From Variovorax sp. 679 (GTDB taxonomy: Bacteria; Pseudomonadota; Gammaproteobacteria; Burkholderiales; Burkholderiaceae_C): a stretch of DNA of 64,000 nt. Position 1 is the first letter of the stretch, and each line of letters begins with the position of its first letter. Under the pieces are notes generated by a model. That model did not search any database. It saw only the letters and a list, made by a program, of their open reading frames with translations, and was not told where the DNA came from. The stretch covers positions 186,001 to 250,000 of the forward strand of contig NZ_RXFS01000008.1 of assembly GCF_003952185.1 (NCBI RefSeq), written 5' to 3'. Shown here piece after piece: positions 52,901 to 63,225 of this stretch. Position numbers and translations under genes: made by a program.

Positions 52901-55492
52901 ATGGAAAAGAAGATCGCGTACAGCAGAACCATGGCCGCGAGCGTGATCGCCGCGTCGGTGCTGTGGGGTTGCGGCGGCGGCGGTTCGGGTGGCTTCTCGG
53001 TGCCCCTGACCCCGACGACGACAACGAACGGCTCCGACCCGGCGTCCACTGTCGGCACCGATACGAACCCGGTCCCCGACGCAGGCACGACGACACCGCA
53101 GCAGGAGAAACGCGTCGATATCGCCCTCACGGGCTACGTCGATCTCTTCGTCGGAACGAAGATCTCCAACACGGGAAGCGGCCATTCAGGCAACGTCAAT
53201 CCCGGTGCGCAGACACCGTTCGGCATGGTGAGCTTCGGCCCCGACACCAGGGGCAGTGGATCGCCCTGGGGCTACGGCTCGGGCGGCTACTACTACGACG
53301 ACGCGGCCATCCGCTACTTCAGCATGACCCACCTCAACGGACCCGGCTGCAGGGGGCAGGGCGCAGTGGCCATCCTGCCGAACAACGCCGGCACCGGCAT
53401 TCCCTCGGGTGGCCTTGCGTACACCAAGGCGAACCAGTCGGCCAGCCCCGGCTACTACAAGGTCAAGTTCAACAACGGCATCACGAGCGAGCTGACCGCG
53501 ATGACGCGCACCGGCATGGCCAGGATCAGCTACGCGGACAAGGACAAGGCCTTTCTCGCCATCGACTCCGCCCGCAACAACCCGAACCAGGACGGCGTTT
53601 CCTACACAGGCCTGACGGACGTCGCGCTGAGCGCCGACCGCAAGTCCGTATCGGGAACCGCCGTCGCCAACGAGTTCTGCGGCGGCACATGGAAGCAGCC
53701 CGTGTATTACTACGCGACCTTCGACAAGCCGCTGAAGGCGAGTTCCGCCATCTCGGGCAAGGCGGCGATCCTGCAGTTCGACCTGGCCGATGCCGATCTC
53801 ACCGTGCAGGTGAGGGTGGGCATTTCCTCGGTCAGCACCACCAACGCGAAGAAGAACCTCGAGACGGAGAACCTCGACGCCTCCTTCGACACGGTAAGGA
53901 CCGCGGCAGCGAACAACTGGAACAGCCGCCTCAACGTCGTGCAACTCGATCTTGCGAAGGAGGGCGAGATCGGCAAGCTCGACGCGAAGAAGCAGGACGA
54001 CGCCACGACCCAGCTGAAGAAGTTCTACACCGCCCTCTACCGCGTCTACAGCGGCCCGACCGTCTACAGCGACGTCAACGGCGACTACCGCAGCATGAAG
54101 CAGGCCGATCTTTCGCAGTCGAACGACGTGCTCCCGGCCAGGGCGACGGAGAACGTCGCCAGCTACAAGTTCAAGCTCGATGGCAAGGACGCCGGCTACA
54201 AGACGCACTACAGCGGCTTCTCGATGTGGGACACCTACCGCAGCCAGGCCCAGCTGCTCGCCCTGATCGCGCCCGACGAGGCGAGCGAGATGATGCAGTC
54301 GCTGGTGGCCGACGCGCAGCAGTGCGGCGCCTTTCCCCACTGGGTGGACGGCAGCGAGGACACCACGCCGATGAACGGCGACCACGCGCCCACTGTCGTC
54401 GCAGGCTCCTACATGTTCGGCGCGCGCAAGTTCGACCTCGACACCGCCAGGAAGTACATGCTCCAGGCCGTCATGAATCCCAAGGGCCAGTGCAACGACA
54501 AGTTCTCCATCGGCAAGCCCGGCGACAGCCTGGCCGACTACATGAAGATCGGCTGGATTCCTTCCGACAGGGGCTACGACAACCCCTCGTCGACAACGCT
54601 GGAGGCCATCACCACCGACCGCTCCGTGGGCGCCTTCCTCGACGCGCTGCCCGCCACCAGGGCCACGGACAAGAGCGTGATCGACACGGTGTTCAAGCGG
54701 GCGGGCAACTGGCAGAACATCTTCGACGACACCAGCAAGACGCTGAAGTCGAAGACCGCGGCGGGCGACTGGAGCGACGGCGTCTTCCACGAATCGACCG
54801 AGGCCAACTACCTCTGGACCTTCGCGTACGACTGGACCCTTCTGGCCCGGAAGCTGGGCGGCAGGCAGGGCACGCTCGACCGGCTCGCAAAGCTGTTCTC
54901 GCTCGACGCGGCGGACCCGTTCAAAGGGACCGAGCCCAGCGGGCAGGACCTGAACGGCGGCGAAAACTCCGACGGCTACTACATCGGCAACGAGCCGGCG
55001 TTCCAGACACCGTGGGCCTACAACTGGATCGGTTCCGCCAAGTACGCGCAGTACATCATCCCGGTCATCCTGCGGAAGAACTTCAGCATCGATCCGGCCG
55101 GCCTGCCGGGCAACGACGACATGGGCGCGACCTCGGGTTGGTACGTGTGGGCCGCCATGGGCCTGTATCCGGTGATTCCTTCGGCGCCGGGGCTGGCCGT
55201 GTCCACGCCGCAGTTCTCTGGCATGACGCTCTGGCTGGGCAACGGGAAGAAGCTGCGGATCGAGGCCGACAGGCAGGCGCTGATCGACGATGTGCGCTAC
55301 ATCGGCGACATGAAGTTCAACGGCGCGGCCTATGCGGGCTCGTGGCTGCCGCTCGACAAGATCAAGGACGGCGGAACGCTTTCCTTCAAGCTGTCGACCA
55401 CGCCTACAGACTGGGCCTCTGACCCCGCGCTGGCGCCGCCTTCCGGGCCGGCCGCGGACTACACCAAGACAACCGCCGCGGGTGCGATGTGA
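52901..55492 (+). CDS. GH92 family alpha-mannosidase, lipoprotein (copy 1)
   Basis: 863 residues from ATG 52901 (GGGAGA upstream). A lipobox VLWGC followed by Gly-rich and Thr/Pro linker (to about 75) anchors it outside the cytosol. The GH92 N-domain opens VDLFVGTKISNTGSGHSGNV with NPGAQTPFGMVSFGPDT; the catalytic domain carries MWDTYRSQAQLLAL, HESTEANYLWTFAY (Glu634, candidate general acid), GNEPAFQTPW and GNDDMGATSGWYVWAAMGLY (Asp739/Asp740, base residues that polarise water with Ca). GH92 enzymes are Ca-dependent inverting exo-alpha-mannosidases (1,2, 1,3, 1,4, 1,6) of glycans. Linkage is unknown. Cotranscribed with copy 2. Confidence 0.9.
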   Translation: MEKKIAYSRTMAASVIAASVLWGCGGGGSGGFSVPLTPTTTTNGSDPASTVGTDTNPVPDAGTTTPQQEKRVDIALTGYVDLFVGTKISNTGSGHSGNVNPGAQTPFGMVSFGPDTRGSGSPWGYGSGGYYYDDAAIRYFSMTHLNGPGCRGQGAVAILPNNAGTGIPSGGLAYTKANQSASPGYYKVKFNNGITSELTAMTRTGMARISYADKDKAFLAIDSARNNPNQDGVSYTGLTDVALSADRKSVSGTAVANEFCGGTWKQPVYYYATFDKPLKASSAISGKAAILQFDLADADLTVQVRVGISSVSTTNAKKNLETENLDASFDTVRTAAANNWNSRLNVVQLDLAKEGEIGKLDAKKQDDATTQLKKFYTALYRVYSGPTVYSDVNGDYRSMKQADLSQSNDVLPARATENVASYKFKLDGKDAGYKTHYSGFSMWDTYRSQAQLLALIAPDEASEMMQSLVADAQQCGAFPHWVDGSEDTTPMNGDHAPTVVAGSYMFGARKFDLDTARKYMLQAVMNPKGQCNDKFSIGKPGDSLADYMKIGWIPSDRGYDNPSSTTLEAITTDRSVGAFLDALPATRATDKSVIDTVFKRAGNWQNIFDDTSKTLKSKTAAGDWSDGVFHESTEANYLWTFAYDWTLLARKLGGRQGTLDRLAKLFSLDAADPFKGTEPSGQDLNGGENSDGYYIGNEPAFQTPWAYNWIGSAKYAQYIIPVILRKNFSIDPAGLPGNDDMGATSGWYVWAAMGLYPVIPSAPGLAVSTPQFSGMTLWLGNGKKLRIEADRQALIDDVRYIGDMKFNGAAYAGSWLPLDKIKDGGTLSFKLSTTPTDWASDPALAPPSGPAADYTKTTAAGAM

Positions 55493-58479
55493 GCGGCCGG
55501 ATTGGGTTCGCGGGCAAAGCTGCCCGGGCTGCCGCATTGCTCGTCGCGGCGTCGCTGTGGGGGTGCGGAGGCGGCTCCAGCAGCGGTCTCTCGATGCCGC
55601 TGCCGCAAGGCCAGAGCGGCTCGCCGTCCGGTGACCAGCAGCCGGTCGCGAACACGGACGCGCCGGCGTCATCCGTCACGAGCAACACGAGCGCAGGGGA
55701 CGTCGCAAGCCGTGCAAAGCAGGACCTGGCGAACTACGTCAACACCCTGCGCGGCGCCCACTCCAACGCCTACATCTACGACGGCTACTCGCGTGGCAAC
55801 ACCTTCCCCGCCACGGCGGTGCCCTTCGGCTTCACGATGTGGTCGCCCGTCAATCGCATCGACCCCGACGACGAGAGCGCCGGCTGGAGCAACACCAAGC
55901 CCTATGACGGCTACATGGGCAACGACTTCTTCTACACATTCTTCGAGGACGAGAACAGCACCAAGCCGCTGGACCGCATCTTCGCGTTCGCGGCCGTCCA
56001 CGAGGCAAGCCCGTGGATGGGCAACCGACAGTCGGTGCAGTTCATGCCTGTCACCCAGGTCGACAAGGCGGGCAAGCCTGTGCTGGACAAGGCATCGCGC
56101 GGCGAGAAGTTCAGCCACAGGAACGAGGTCGCCCGCGCGCACTACTACAGCGTGAGTTTCGACAACGGCACCCGAACCGAGATCACGCCCACCGACCATG
56201 CCGCGTACTTCCGCTTCACCGCGGCCGCGAACCAGCCTTCGCTGGCGGTGGTGTTCGATGTGTTCAAGGGCGTGTCGGGCTCGCTGACAGTAGACACCGC
56301 CAACGGCGTGGTGTCGGGCTACACGGACCAGGGCTCGCCGCGCATGTACTTCTACGCAGTGGCCGATGCGCCGGTGAAGGCTTCAGGCGCAGACTCCTTC
56401 CCGACGTGGCTGCGCTTCGACACTGCATCCGCCGGCAGGCAAGCGGTAGGCCTGAAGGTCGGAACCTCCTTCATCAGCGTGGAGCAGGCCAAGGCCAATC
56501 TCGCGCAGGAGATCGGCGCGAAGTCGTTCGACGACGTGCTGGCCGCGGCGAAGGACGCGTGGAACGAGAAGCTCAACACCATCCAGGTCGAGGGCGCGAC
56601 GGAAGACCAGAAGACCATCCTGTACTCCAACATGTACCGGGCCTTCCTGTACCCCAACTCGGCCTGGGAGAACGTGAACGGCACGCCGTCGTACCTGAAC
56701 CCCTACGTGAGCCCGATGACGGTGCGCCCAGGAAAGCTGTGGGTCAACAACGGCTTCTGGGACACCTACCGCACCACCTGGCCGCTCTACACGCTGCTGC
56801 TGCCGCAGCAGACCGGCGAGATGCTCGACGGCTTCGTCAACGGCTACAAGGACGGCGGCTGGACCACTCGCTGGGCCAGCCCGGGCTATGCCGACATGAT
56901 GGTGGGGACCAATTCCGACATCATCCTTGCCGACGCGTACCTGAAGGGCGTGCGCAACTTCGACGTGAACGCGGCCTACGACTCGATGCTGAAGAACGCC
57001 TCTGTCTACAGCCCGAACAGCGACCGCGGCCGCAAGGGCATGGAGAAGACGCCTTTCTATGGCTACTCGACGGTCTACGACGAGTCCGTGTCGTGGTCGC
57101 TGGAAGGCTACGTGAATGACTTCGGCGTGAGCCAGATGGCGAAGGCGCTGAGCAAGGCCGACGACGCCGCCTACTTCGCCAACAGCGCGACCGGCTACGC
57201 CAACATCTTCGACGGCACGTCAACCGGAACCTGGGCCGGCGGCTGGTTCCGCGAGAAAGACACAGACGGCAGCTTCGGCGGCGGCGCGCCGAACCCGATG
57301 GCCTGGTACTACGGCTACACCGAGGGCAACGCCTGGACCTACGCCTTCGCGACGCCGCAGGACGGCCGGGGCCTGGCGAACCTGCATGGCGGGCGCGCCG
57401 GGCTCAAGGCGAAGCTGGATGCCTTCTTCACAACGAAGCCTGGTCTCGGCTACGACGGCACCGACCCGAACGGATCGCACACCGGCATCAAGCCCGAGAT
57501 CAAGTCGGCTTACGACGTGGACGCGCTCGCGGGCGTCGGGCAGTACCAGCACTCCAACCAGCCGGTACACCACACGATCTACATGTACAGCCACGCGGGC
57601 AGTCCCGCCTCGGGGCAGAAGTACCTGCGCGACGTGATGGACAAGCTCTACTTCTCGGGCTTCGACAAGGACGGCAACTCGACGGGCGACGGCTACATGG
57701 GCGACGAGGACAACGGCGAGATGTCGGCCTGGTACGTGCTCAGCGCGATGGGCTTCTACCCCGCGTCCACCGGGCGGCCGGAGTACACGATAGGCGCGCC
57801 TTACTTCCCGAAGATGAGCGTGCTGGTGCGCAACGCGAAAGGCGAGGCCAAGGCCATCACCATTACCGCGCCCGGCGTGAGCAGCACGAATCGCTACGTA
57901 CAGGGCCTGAAGCTCAACGGAGCCAGCATCACGCGCACCTACCTGACGCACGCGGAGCTGGTCGAGGGCGCGACGCTGGAGTTCCAGATGGGGCCGAATC
58001 CGTCGTCATGGGGCACGGGAGAAGCCGACGCACCGTCCTCGATCACGCAGGGTACGGCGAAGCCGGCGCCGCTGCAGTCGCTGCTGCCGACCACGGCCTT
58101 CGCTACCAGTGCGAGCAACCCGACGGGGCTGGAGAACCTGACCGACCGGACTTCGTTGACGGAGTGGAGCAGCGGCGCTTCCGGTGCTGCATGGGTGCAG
58201 GGCAGCACCACGGGGGCAGCCCGCACGGTGGCGATCTACACGCTCACCTCGAGCAACAAGACCGGGCAGGATCCGGCCGGCTGGACACTGAAAGGCTCCA
58301 ACGACGGCATCAACTGGACCACGCTCGATACGCGCCAGGGCGAAGTGTTCGCCTGGCGCCGCCAGGTGCGGCCCTTCGTCGTGAAGACACCGGCAGCCTA
58401 TTCGAACTACCGGCTGGAGATCGGCGGGAGCGGGGCGGTCAGCCTGTCGGAATTCGAACTGCTGGCCGCGCCCCGGTGA
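55489..58479 (+). CDS. GH92 family alpha-mannosidase with C-terminal F5/8C-type domain (copy 2)
   Basis: 996 residues from GTG 55489 overlapping copy 1. Lipobox SLWGC and Ser/Pro linker, then GH92: YVNTLRGAHSNAYIYDGYSR, FWDTYRTTWPLYTLLLPQQ, YGYTEGNAWTYAF (Glu612), QYQHSNQPVHHTIYMYSHAG and GDEDNGEMSAWYVLSAMGFY (Asp739, Asp741). From about 860 a discoidin/F5-8C-like domain follows (ASNPTGLENLTDRTSLTEWS, WTLKGSNDGINWTTLD), probably carbohydrate-binding (CBM32-like). It differs clearly from copy 1, so the two likely take different linkages or chain ends. Confidence 0.9.
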   Translation: MSGRIGFAGKAARAAALLVAASLWGCGGGSSSGLSMPLPQGQSGSPSGDQQPVANTDAPASSVTSNTSAGDVASRAKQDLANYVNTLRGAHSNAYIYDGYSRGNTFPATAVPFGFTMWSPVNRIDPDDESAGWSNTKPYDGYMGNDFFYTFFEDENSTKPLDRIFAFAAVHEASPWMGNRQSVQFMPVTQVDKAGKPVLDKASRGEKFSHRNEVARAHYYSVSFDNGTRTEITPTDHAAYFRFTAAANQPSLAVVFDVFKGVSGSLTVDTANGVVSGYTDQGSPRMYFYAVADAPVKASGADSFPTWLRFDTASAGRQAVGLKVGTSFISVEQAKANLAQEIGAKSFDDVLAAAKDAWNEKLNTIQVEGATEDQKTILYSNMYRAFLYPNSAWENVNGTPSYLNPYVSPMTVRPGKLWVNNGFWDTYRTTWPLYTLLLPQQTGEMLDGFVNGYKDGGWTTRWASPGYADMMVGTNSDIILADAYLKGVRNFDVNAAYDSMLKNASVYSPNSDRGRKGMEKTPFYGYSTVYDESVSWSLEGYVNDFGVSQMAKALSKADDAAYFANSATGYANIFDGTSTGTWAGGWFREKDTDGSFGGGAPNPMAWYYGYTEGNAWTYAFATPQDGRGLANLHGGRAGLKAKLDAFFTTKPGLGYDGTDPNGSHTGIKPEIKSAYDVDALAGVGQYQHSNQPVHHTIYMYSHAGSPASGQKYLRDVMDKLYFSGFDKDGNSTGDGYMGDEDNGEMSAWYVLSAMGFYPASTGRPEYTIGAPYFPKMSVLVRNAKGEAKAITITAPGVSSTNRYVQGLKLNGASITRTYLTHAELVEGATLEFQMGPNPSSWGTGEADAPSSITQGTAKPAPLQSLLPTTAFATSASNPTGLENLTDRTSLTEWSSGASGAAWVQGSTTGAARTVAIYTLTSSNKTGQDPAGWTLKGSNDGINWTTLDTRQGEVFAWRRQVRPFVVKTPAAYSNYRLEIGGSGAVSLSEFELLAAPR

Positions 58480-58601
58480 ATCGGGCGGTCACCGGCGCGG
58501 TCATGCGCGCCGTGGCCTTGTAGGTGAAGTCATCCGGGCGCGAAGCGGCTACAGTCGTCGTTTCCCATTTCCAGCCCTGCTTGCCGCAACTGCTCTTTCC
58601 G

Positions 58602-58841
58602 ATGCGCCCCTTCAGTGCTCTTTCAGTTCTTGTCCTGGCCGCATTGGCCGCCGGGTGTGTCACGCGAACGGCTCCCCGCTATACCTCGCTCGGCGACGGC
58701 GTCTACAAGTCGCCGACCGCGCAGGATGCCGAGAACTACTGCCGCAACTTCGGTGCGCCGATGCGCTACCTGGCCAACCGGGGAGCGGAAGACCAGGCGC
58801 AGGGCGTTCCCGCTGGAGAAGTCGTCTACCGCTGCGACTGA
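58602..58841 (+). CDS. Small hypothetical lipoprotein
   Basis: 79 residues from ATG 58602. A lipobox LAALAAGC (Cys19) and a mature part of about 60 residues with two more cysteines (NYCRNFGAPM, VVYRCD). I do not recognise the family; the N-terminal TRTAPRYTSLGDGVYKSPT is similar in style to small outer-membrane lipoproteins. Followed by a terminator. Confidence 0.7.
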   Translation: MRPFSALSVLVLAALAAGCVTRTAPRYTSLGDGVYKSPTAQDAENYCRNFGAPMRYLANRGAEDQAQGVPAGEVVYRCD

Positions 58842-58863
58842 AAAAGCCGCGAAGAGAGACCAG

Positions 58864-58901
58864 AAAAAAAGCCCGCAGTCGAAGAGACTGCGGGCTTTTT
58901 T
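58864..58901. terminator. Bidirectional terminator between the lipoprotein and RND genes
   Basis: A perfect 10-bp stem GCCCGCAGTC / GACTGCGGGC (58871-58880 with 58886-58895) flanked by A7 and T6. Confidence 0.92.
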
Positions 58902-58919
58902 GCCGGATGGGCGAAGCGC

Positions 58920-61900
58920 TCAGGCTTCGGGGGCCACGGGCCCCGGGCCTTGCCCCGGAAGCGCTGCCGGTTCGGCAGCCGGGAGCGCTTCCTCCTTCTC
59001 ATGCCGCGCCGCGATGAACAGGTACATCGCCGGCACCACGAACAGCGTGAACAGCGTGCCGATGGACAGCCCGCTGAAGATCACGATGCCCATCGCCTTG
59101 CGGCCGGCAGCGCCCGCGCCCGAGGCGATCACCAGCGGCAGCACGCCGAAGACCATGGCAGCGGTCGTCATCAGGATGGGGCGAAGACGCGTGCCGGCGG
59201 CCTCCACGATGGCGTCGAGCTTGCTCAGGCCCTGCTTCTGCAGGCGGTTGGCCACCTCGACGATCAGGATGCCGTGTTTGCTGATGAGGCCCATCAGCGT
59301 CACCAGGCCCACCTGCGTGTAGATGTTCATCGAGGCGAAGCCCCAGAAGATGAAGATCATGGCGCCGAAGAGCGCGAGCGGCACCGACACCAGGATCACC
59401 ACCGGGTCGCGGAAGCTCTCGAACTGCGCCGCGAGCGCCAGGAACACGATGATCAGTGCGAACACGAAGGTGATGGCGAAGTTGCCCGACTCCTGCACGA
59501 ACTGGCGCGACTGGCCCGAGTAGTCGACCGTGTAGCCGCTGGGCGCGAGCTGCTGCACCACGCCGCGCAGGTATTCCAGCGTTTCGCCCTGCGTGCCGCT
59601 GGGCACGCCCTGGATGGTCACGGAATTCAGCTGCTGGAAGTGATTCACCGTCTCGGGCTGCACGCTGTACTTCAGGCTCGCGACCGTGCTTGCCGGCACC
59701 ACGCCGTTGGGGGTCTTGATGTAGAAGTTCAGCACGTCGGACGGATTCAGCCGGTCGACCTGCTGCACCTGCGGGATCACCTTGTACGAGCGGCCCGAGA
59801 TAGAGAAGTAGTTGACGTAGCCGCCACCCAGCGCCGCGCCCATGGCGTTGCCCACGTCCTGCTGGGTGATGCCCAGCGTGGCGATCTTGTCGCGGTCGAC
59901 CACCACGGTGGCCTGCGGCAGGTCGATCTTCAGGTCGGCGTCGACGTAGTAGAACTTTCCGTCGGCGCGCGCCTTGTCCATGATCTGCTGGGCCAGCGTG
60001 TTCAGGTTCTCGAAGGGCTCGGTCGTCTTGATGACGAACTGCACCGGCAGGCCCGAGGCGCCCGGCAGCGCCGGGAACTGGAAGGCCACCACCTTCGCGC
60101 CGGCAATGCCGTTCCAGCGCTTCTGCAGGTCGGTCTGGATGTCGTGCGCGCTGCGCGTGCGCTGGTCCCAGGGCTTGAGCAGCACGCCCGCGATGCCGGC
60201 GTTGGTGCTGGGTACGCCGGTCAGCTGGAACAGCTGCGCGTACTCGGGCGTGTCGTGCGCGATCTTGAAGATCTGGTCCGCGTAGGTCTGCATCTGGTTG
60301 ATGGTGGCCGTGGGCGCGCCCACCACCTGCGACAGCACGATGCCCTGGTCTTCCTCGGGCGCCAGCTCCGATTTCGACATCTTGAACATCACGAACAGCA
60401 GCGCCACCAGGATCGCGCCCATGACGATCATCACCGGCCAGGTCTTCAGCACGCCGCGCAGTATGAGCTGGTAGCGGTGGTGCACGCGCTCGAAGACGTG
60501 CTCGATCTTCATCGCGAACTTGCCGGTGTCCTGCTCGGGCTTGAAGAAGCGCGAGCACATCATCGGCGACAGCGTGAGCGCCACGATGCCCGACACCACC
60601 ACCGAGCCCGCGAGCGTGAACGCGAATTCGGTGAAGAGCGAGCCGGTGAGCCCGCCCTGGAAGCCGATGGGCACGTACACCGCCACCAGCACCACCGTCA
60701 TGGCCAGGATGGGTCCGCCCAGCTCGCGCGCCGCGAGCAGCGAAGCCTGCATCGGAGACTTGCCCTCGCGCATGTGCCGGTCGACGTTTTCCACCACGAT
60801 GATCGCGTCGTCCACCACCAGCCCGATCGCCAGCACCAGCGCCAGCAGCGTGAGCAGGTTGATGGAATAGCCCAGCACCAGCATGATGAAGAAGGTGCCG
60901 ATCAGCGACAGCGGCATGGCGATCACCGGCACCACCACCGCGCGCAGGCTGCCCAGGAAGAGGTAGATCACCACCGTCACGATGATCAGCGCCTCCACCA
61001 GCGTCTTGATCACTTCGCTGATCGATGTGTTGATGAAGTCGGTCGAGTCGTAGACGATCTTGCCCGTCAGCCCGGTGGGCAGCTGGGCCTGCAGGTCGGG
61101 GAACACGGTACGCACCTGCTTGGCCACCTCGAGGATGTTGGCCTCGGGCGCGACCTTGATGCCGATGAACACCGAGCGCACGCCGTTGAAGGCCACGTTG
61201 AAGTCGTAGTTCTCCGACCCCAGCGTCACGTTGGCCACGTCCTGCAGCCGCACGATGGCGCCGTTGCTGCTCTTGATGGACAGCTGCTTGAACTCGTCCA
61301 CGCTGTGCAGCGAGGTGCCGGCCGTGAGCGGCACGCTCACCATCTGGCCCTTGCTCTGGCCGACGGCGGCGAGGTAGTTGTTGGCGGAAAGCGCCGCGCT
61401 CACGTCGGTGGCGGTCACGCCGTAGGCGGCCATCTTCTGCGCGTCGAGCCAGGCCCGCAGCGCGAAGGTGCGCGCGCCGAGGATTTCGGCGGTCTGCACG
61501 CCCGGAATGGCGTTGAGCTTGGGCTGCACCACGCGCACCAGGAAGTCGGTCACGTTGTTGTTGGGCAGCGTGTCGCTGTAGAAGCCGATGTACATCGCAT
61601 CGGTGGTCTGGCCCGTGGCTACGGTGAGCACCGGCTGCTGCGCCTGCGGCGGCAGCTGGTTGCGCACCGAGTTCACCTGCGTGTTGATCTCGGTCAGCGC
61701 GCGGTTCGAGTCGTAGTTCAGCCGCAGCGTCGCGGTGATGGTCGATACGCCCAGGCTGCTCGAGGACGACAGGTAGTCGATGCCCTGCGCCTGCGACACG
61801 GCGGCCTCCAGCGGCTGCGTGATGAAGCCCGCGACCGTGGCAGCGTCGGCGCCGTAATAGGCGGTGCTGATGGTGACCACGCCGTTCTCGGTCTTCGGGT

Positions 61901-62009
61901 ACTGGTTGACCGGCAAGCCGGCCAGGGCGCGCAGCCCCAGCACCACGATCAGCATGCTCACCACCATCGCCAGCACCGGCCGGCGGATGAAGATGTCGGT
62001 GAAGTTCAT
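58920..62009 (-). CDS. RND multidrug efflux transporter (inner-membrane pump)
   Basis: 1029 residues, twelve-helix HAE1 family. It opens MNFTDIFIRRPVLAMVVSML; helix 4 has AIGLVVDDAIIVVENVDRHM with the essential proton-relay Asp pair; periplasmic porter domains at about 35-335 and 560-870; TVGAYPGADAAT-like inlet replaced by AYYGADAATVAGFIT. Closest to MexF/OqxB-like or MdtB-like pumps. A proton-driven exporter of drugs or solvents. It is 10 bases downstream of its adaptor gene. Confidence 0.93.
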   Translation of the reverse strand: MNFTDIFIRRPVLAMVVSMLIVVLGLRALAGLPVNQYPKTENGVVTISTAYYGADAATVAGFITQPLEAAVSQAQGIDYLSSSSSLGVSTITATLRLNYDSNRALTEINTQVNSVRNQLPPQAQQPVLTVATGQTTDAMYIGFYSDTLPNNNVTDFLVRVVQPKLNAIPGVQTAEILGARTFALRAWLDAQKMAAYGVTATDVSAALSANNYLAAVGQSKGQMVSVPLTAGTSLHSVDEFKQLSIKSSNGAIVRLQDVANVTLGSENYDFNVAFNGVRSVFIGIKVAPEANILEVAKQVRTVFPDLQAQLPTGLTGKIVYDSTDFINTSISEVIKTLVEALIIVTVVIYLFLGSLRAVVVPVIAMPLSLIGTFFIMLVLGYSINLLTLLALVLAIGLVVDDAIIVVENVDRHMREGKSPMQASLLAARELGGPILAMTVVLVAVYVPIGFQGGLTGSLFTEFAFTLAGSVVVSGIVALTLSPMMCSRFFKPEQDTGKFAMKIEHVFERVHHRYQLILRGVLKTWPVMIVMGAILVALLFVMFKMSKSELAPEEDQGIVLSQVVGAPTATINQMQTYADQIFKIAHDTPEYAQLFQLTGVPSTNAGIAGVLLKPWDQRTRSAHDIQTDLQKRWNGIAGAKVVAFQFPALPGASGLPVQFVIKTTEPFENLNTLAQQIMDKARADGKFYYVDADLKIDLPQATVVVDRDKIATLGITQQDVGNAMGAALGGGYVNYFSISGRSYKVIPQVQQVDRLNPSDVLNFYIKTPNGVVPASTVASLKYSVQPETVNHFQQLNSVTIQGVPSGTQGETLEYLRGVVQQLAPSGYTVDYSGQSRQFVQESGNFAITFVFALIIVFLALAAQFESFRDPVVILVSVPLALFGAMIFIFWGFASMNIYTQVGLVTLMGLISKHGILIVEVANRLQKQGLSKLDAIVEAAGTRLRPILMTTAAMVFGVLPLVIASGAGAAGRKAMGIVIFSGLSIGTLFTLFVVPAMYLFIAARHEKEEALPAAEPAALPGQGPGPVAPEA

Positions 62010-62019
62010 GCGGGCGACC

Positions 62020-63183
62020 TCACTTTTCCTGCGGCGTCGGCGCCGGGTTGTTGGCGGGCTGGACGCTGTTGTCCACCACCACCGGCGTGCCGTTCTTCAG
62101 CTTGTTCTGCCCGCTGCTCACCACCACCTGGCCGGCAGTGAGGCCCTTGACGATGGCGATCTGGTCTCCGCGCGTCGCCCCGGTCTCGACGAAGACCTGT
62201 TGCGCGACGAGCTGCTTGGCACCCGAGGGACTGGCCGGCTGGGCGGGCGCACCTGCGGCACCCTCCTTGGGCGGCTCGGCTTCCTTCACCACGTACACGG
62301 TCGAGCCGTACGGGTTGTAGGTGACGGCGGTGGACGGCAGCGTGAGCTGCTCCTGCACGCCGCCGACGTCGATCTTCACGTTCGCGAACATGCCGGGCAG
62401 CAGGATCTGCTTGGGGTTCGAGATGGTGGCCTCGACCTGCACGTTGCGCGTGGCGGCGTCCACCTTCGGGCTGATCGCGTTGATCTTGCCGCTGAAGGCC
62501 TGACCCGGGAAGGTGTCGACGCTCAGGTTCACCATCTGGCCCACCGCCAGCCCCGCGAGCTGCTGCTGCGGCAGGGCGAAGTCGACGTAGATCGGGTCCA
62601 GCGTCTGCAGCGTGACGAGCTTGTCGCCTGCGTTCACGTACTGGCCGGGGTTCAGCGCGGTGATGCCGAGGCGGCCCGAGAAGGGCGCGCGGATCGACTT
62701 CTTCGCCACCACGGCGGCCTGCTGCTCGACCTGAGCGCGCTTGGCCTTCAGGTCGTTGGTGTCGGCGTCGATCTGCGCCTGGCTCACGGCCTGCACCGCG
62801 AGCTGCGCCTGGTCGCGCTTGAGCACGATGGCGGCCTGCGCGGCTGCAGCTTCGGCAGAGTGAAGCAGGGCGATGTCGGAGTCGGCGTTGAGCTCGACCA
62901 GCAGCGCGCCGGCCTTCACGTCCTGTCCCGACTTGAAGTGCACCGTGCGCACCAGCCCCGCCACTTCGGTGCTAAGGTCGGCGCCGCGCACCGGGTTCAG
63001 CGTGCCGACCGCGGTGAACTGCGACTGCCACTGCAGCTTCTGCACCTCGGTCGTCGACACGGTCTGCGGCGCCGGCTTGGGAACGGCGGCGATCAGCGCG
63101 CGGATCTGCAGGACTTTGCCGAGCGCGAGCGCGGCGACCAGCAGCAGCACGCAGCCGATCATGATGATCATTCTCCGGGTCAT
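62020..63183 (-). CDS. RND efflux membrane fusion protein
   Basis: 387 residues. N-terminal membrane anchor (MIIMIGCVLLLVAALALGKV), lipoyl halves (TVHFKSGQDVKAGALLVELN and SIRAPFSGRLGITALNPGQY) around a coiled coil, and beta-barrel. The C-terminal Pro/Ala linker (EGAAGAPAQPASPSG) is an odd insertion near residue 300. First partner of the RND pump below it. Confidence 0.92.
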   Translation of the reverse strand: MTRRMIIMIGCVLLLVAALALGKVLQIRALIAAVPKPAPQTVSTTEVQKLQWQSQFTAVGTLNPVRGADLSTEVAGLVRTVHFKSGQDVKAGALLVELNADSDIALLHSAEAAAAQAAIVLKRDQAQLAVQAVSQAQIDADTNDLKAKRAQVEQQAAVVAKKSIRAPFSGRLGITALNPGQYVNAGDKLVTLQTLDPIYVDFALPQQQLAGLAVGQMVNLSVDTFPGQAFSGKINAISPKVDAATRNVQVEATISNPKQILLPGMFANVKIDVGGVQEQLTLPSTAVTYNPYGSTVYVVKEAEPPKEGAAGAPAQPASPSGAKQLVAQQVFVETGATRGDQIAIVKGLTAGQVVVSSGQNKLKNGTPVVVDNSVQPANNPAPTPQEK

Positions 63184-63225
63184 AGGTAGGCTTTTCTTCG
63201 TGTTGTCGTTGGAGGTTGCGGTCGG

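Noticed and set aside
53186..55672. Very long reading frame on the minus strand opposite the first GH92 gene
   Set aside because: It is antisense to a well-supported enzyme, rich in Arg/Gly/Val/His as expected for the complement of GC-rich codons, and shows no family motif.
58950..62141. A reading frame of over 1000 codons on the plus strand opposite the RND pump
   Set aside because: Arg/His/Asp-rich low-complexity translation typical of the strand opposite a GC-rich gene; the RND protein on the other strand has all its motifs.
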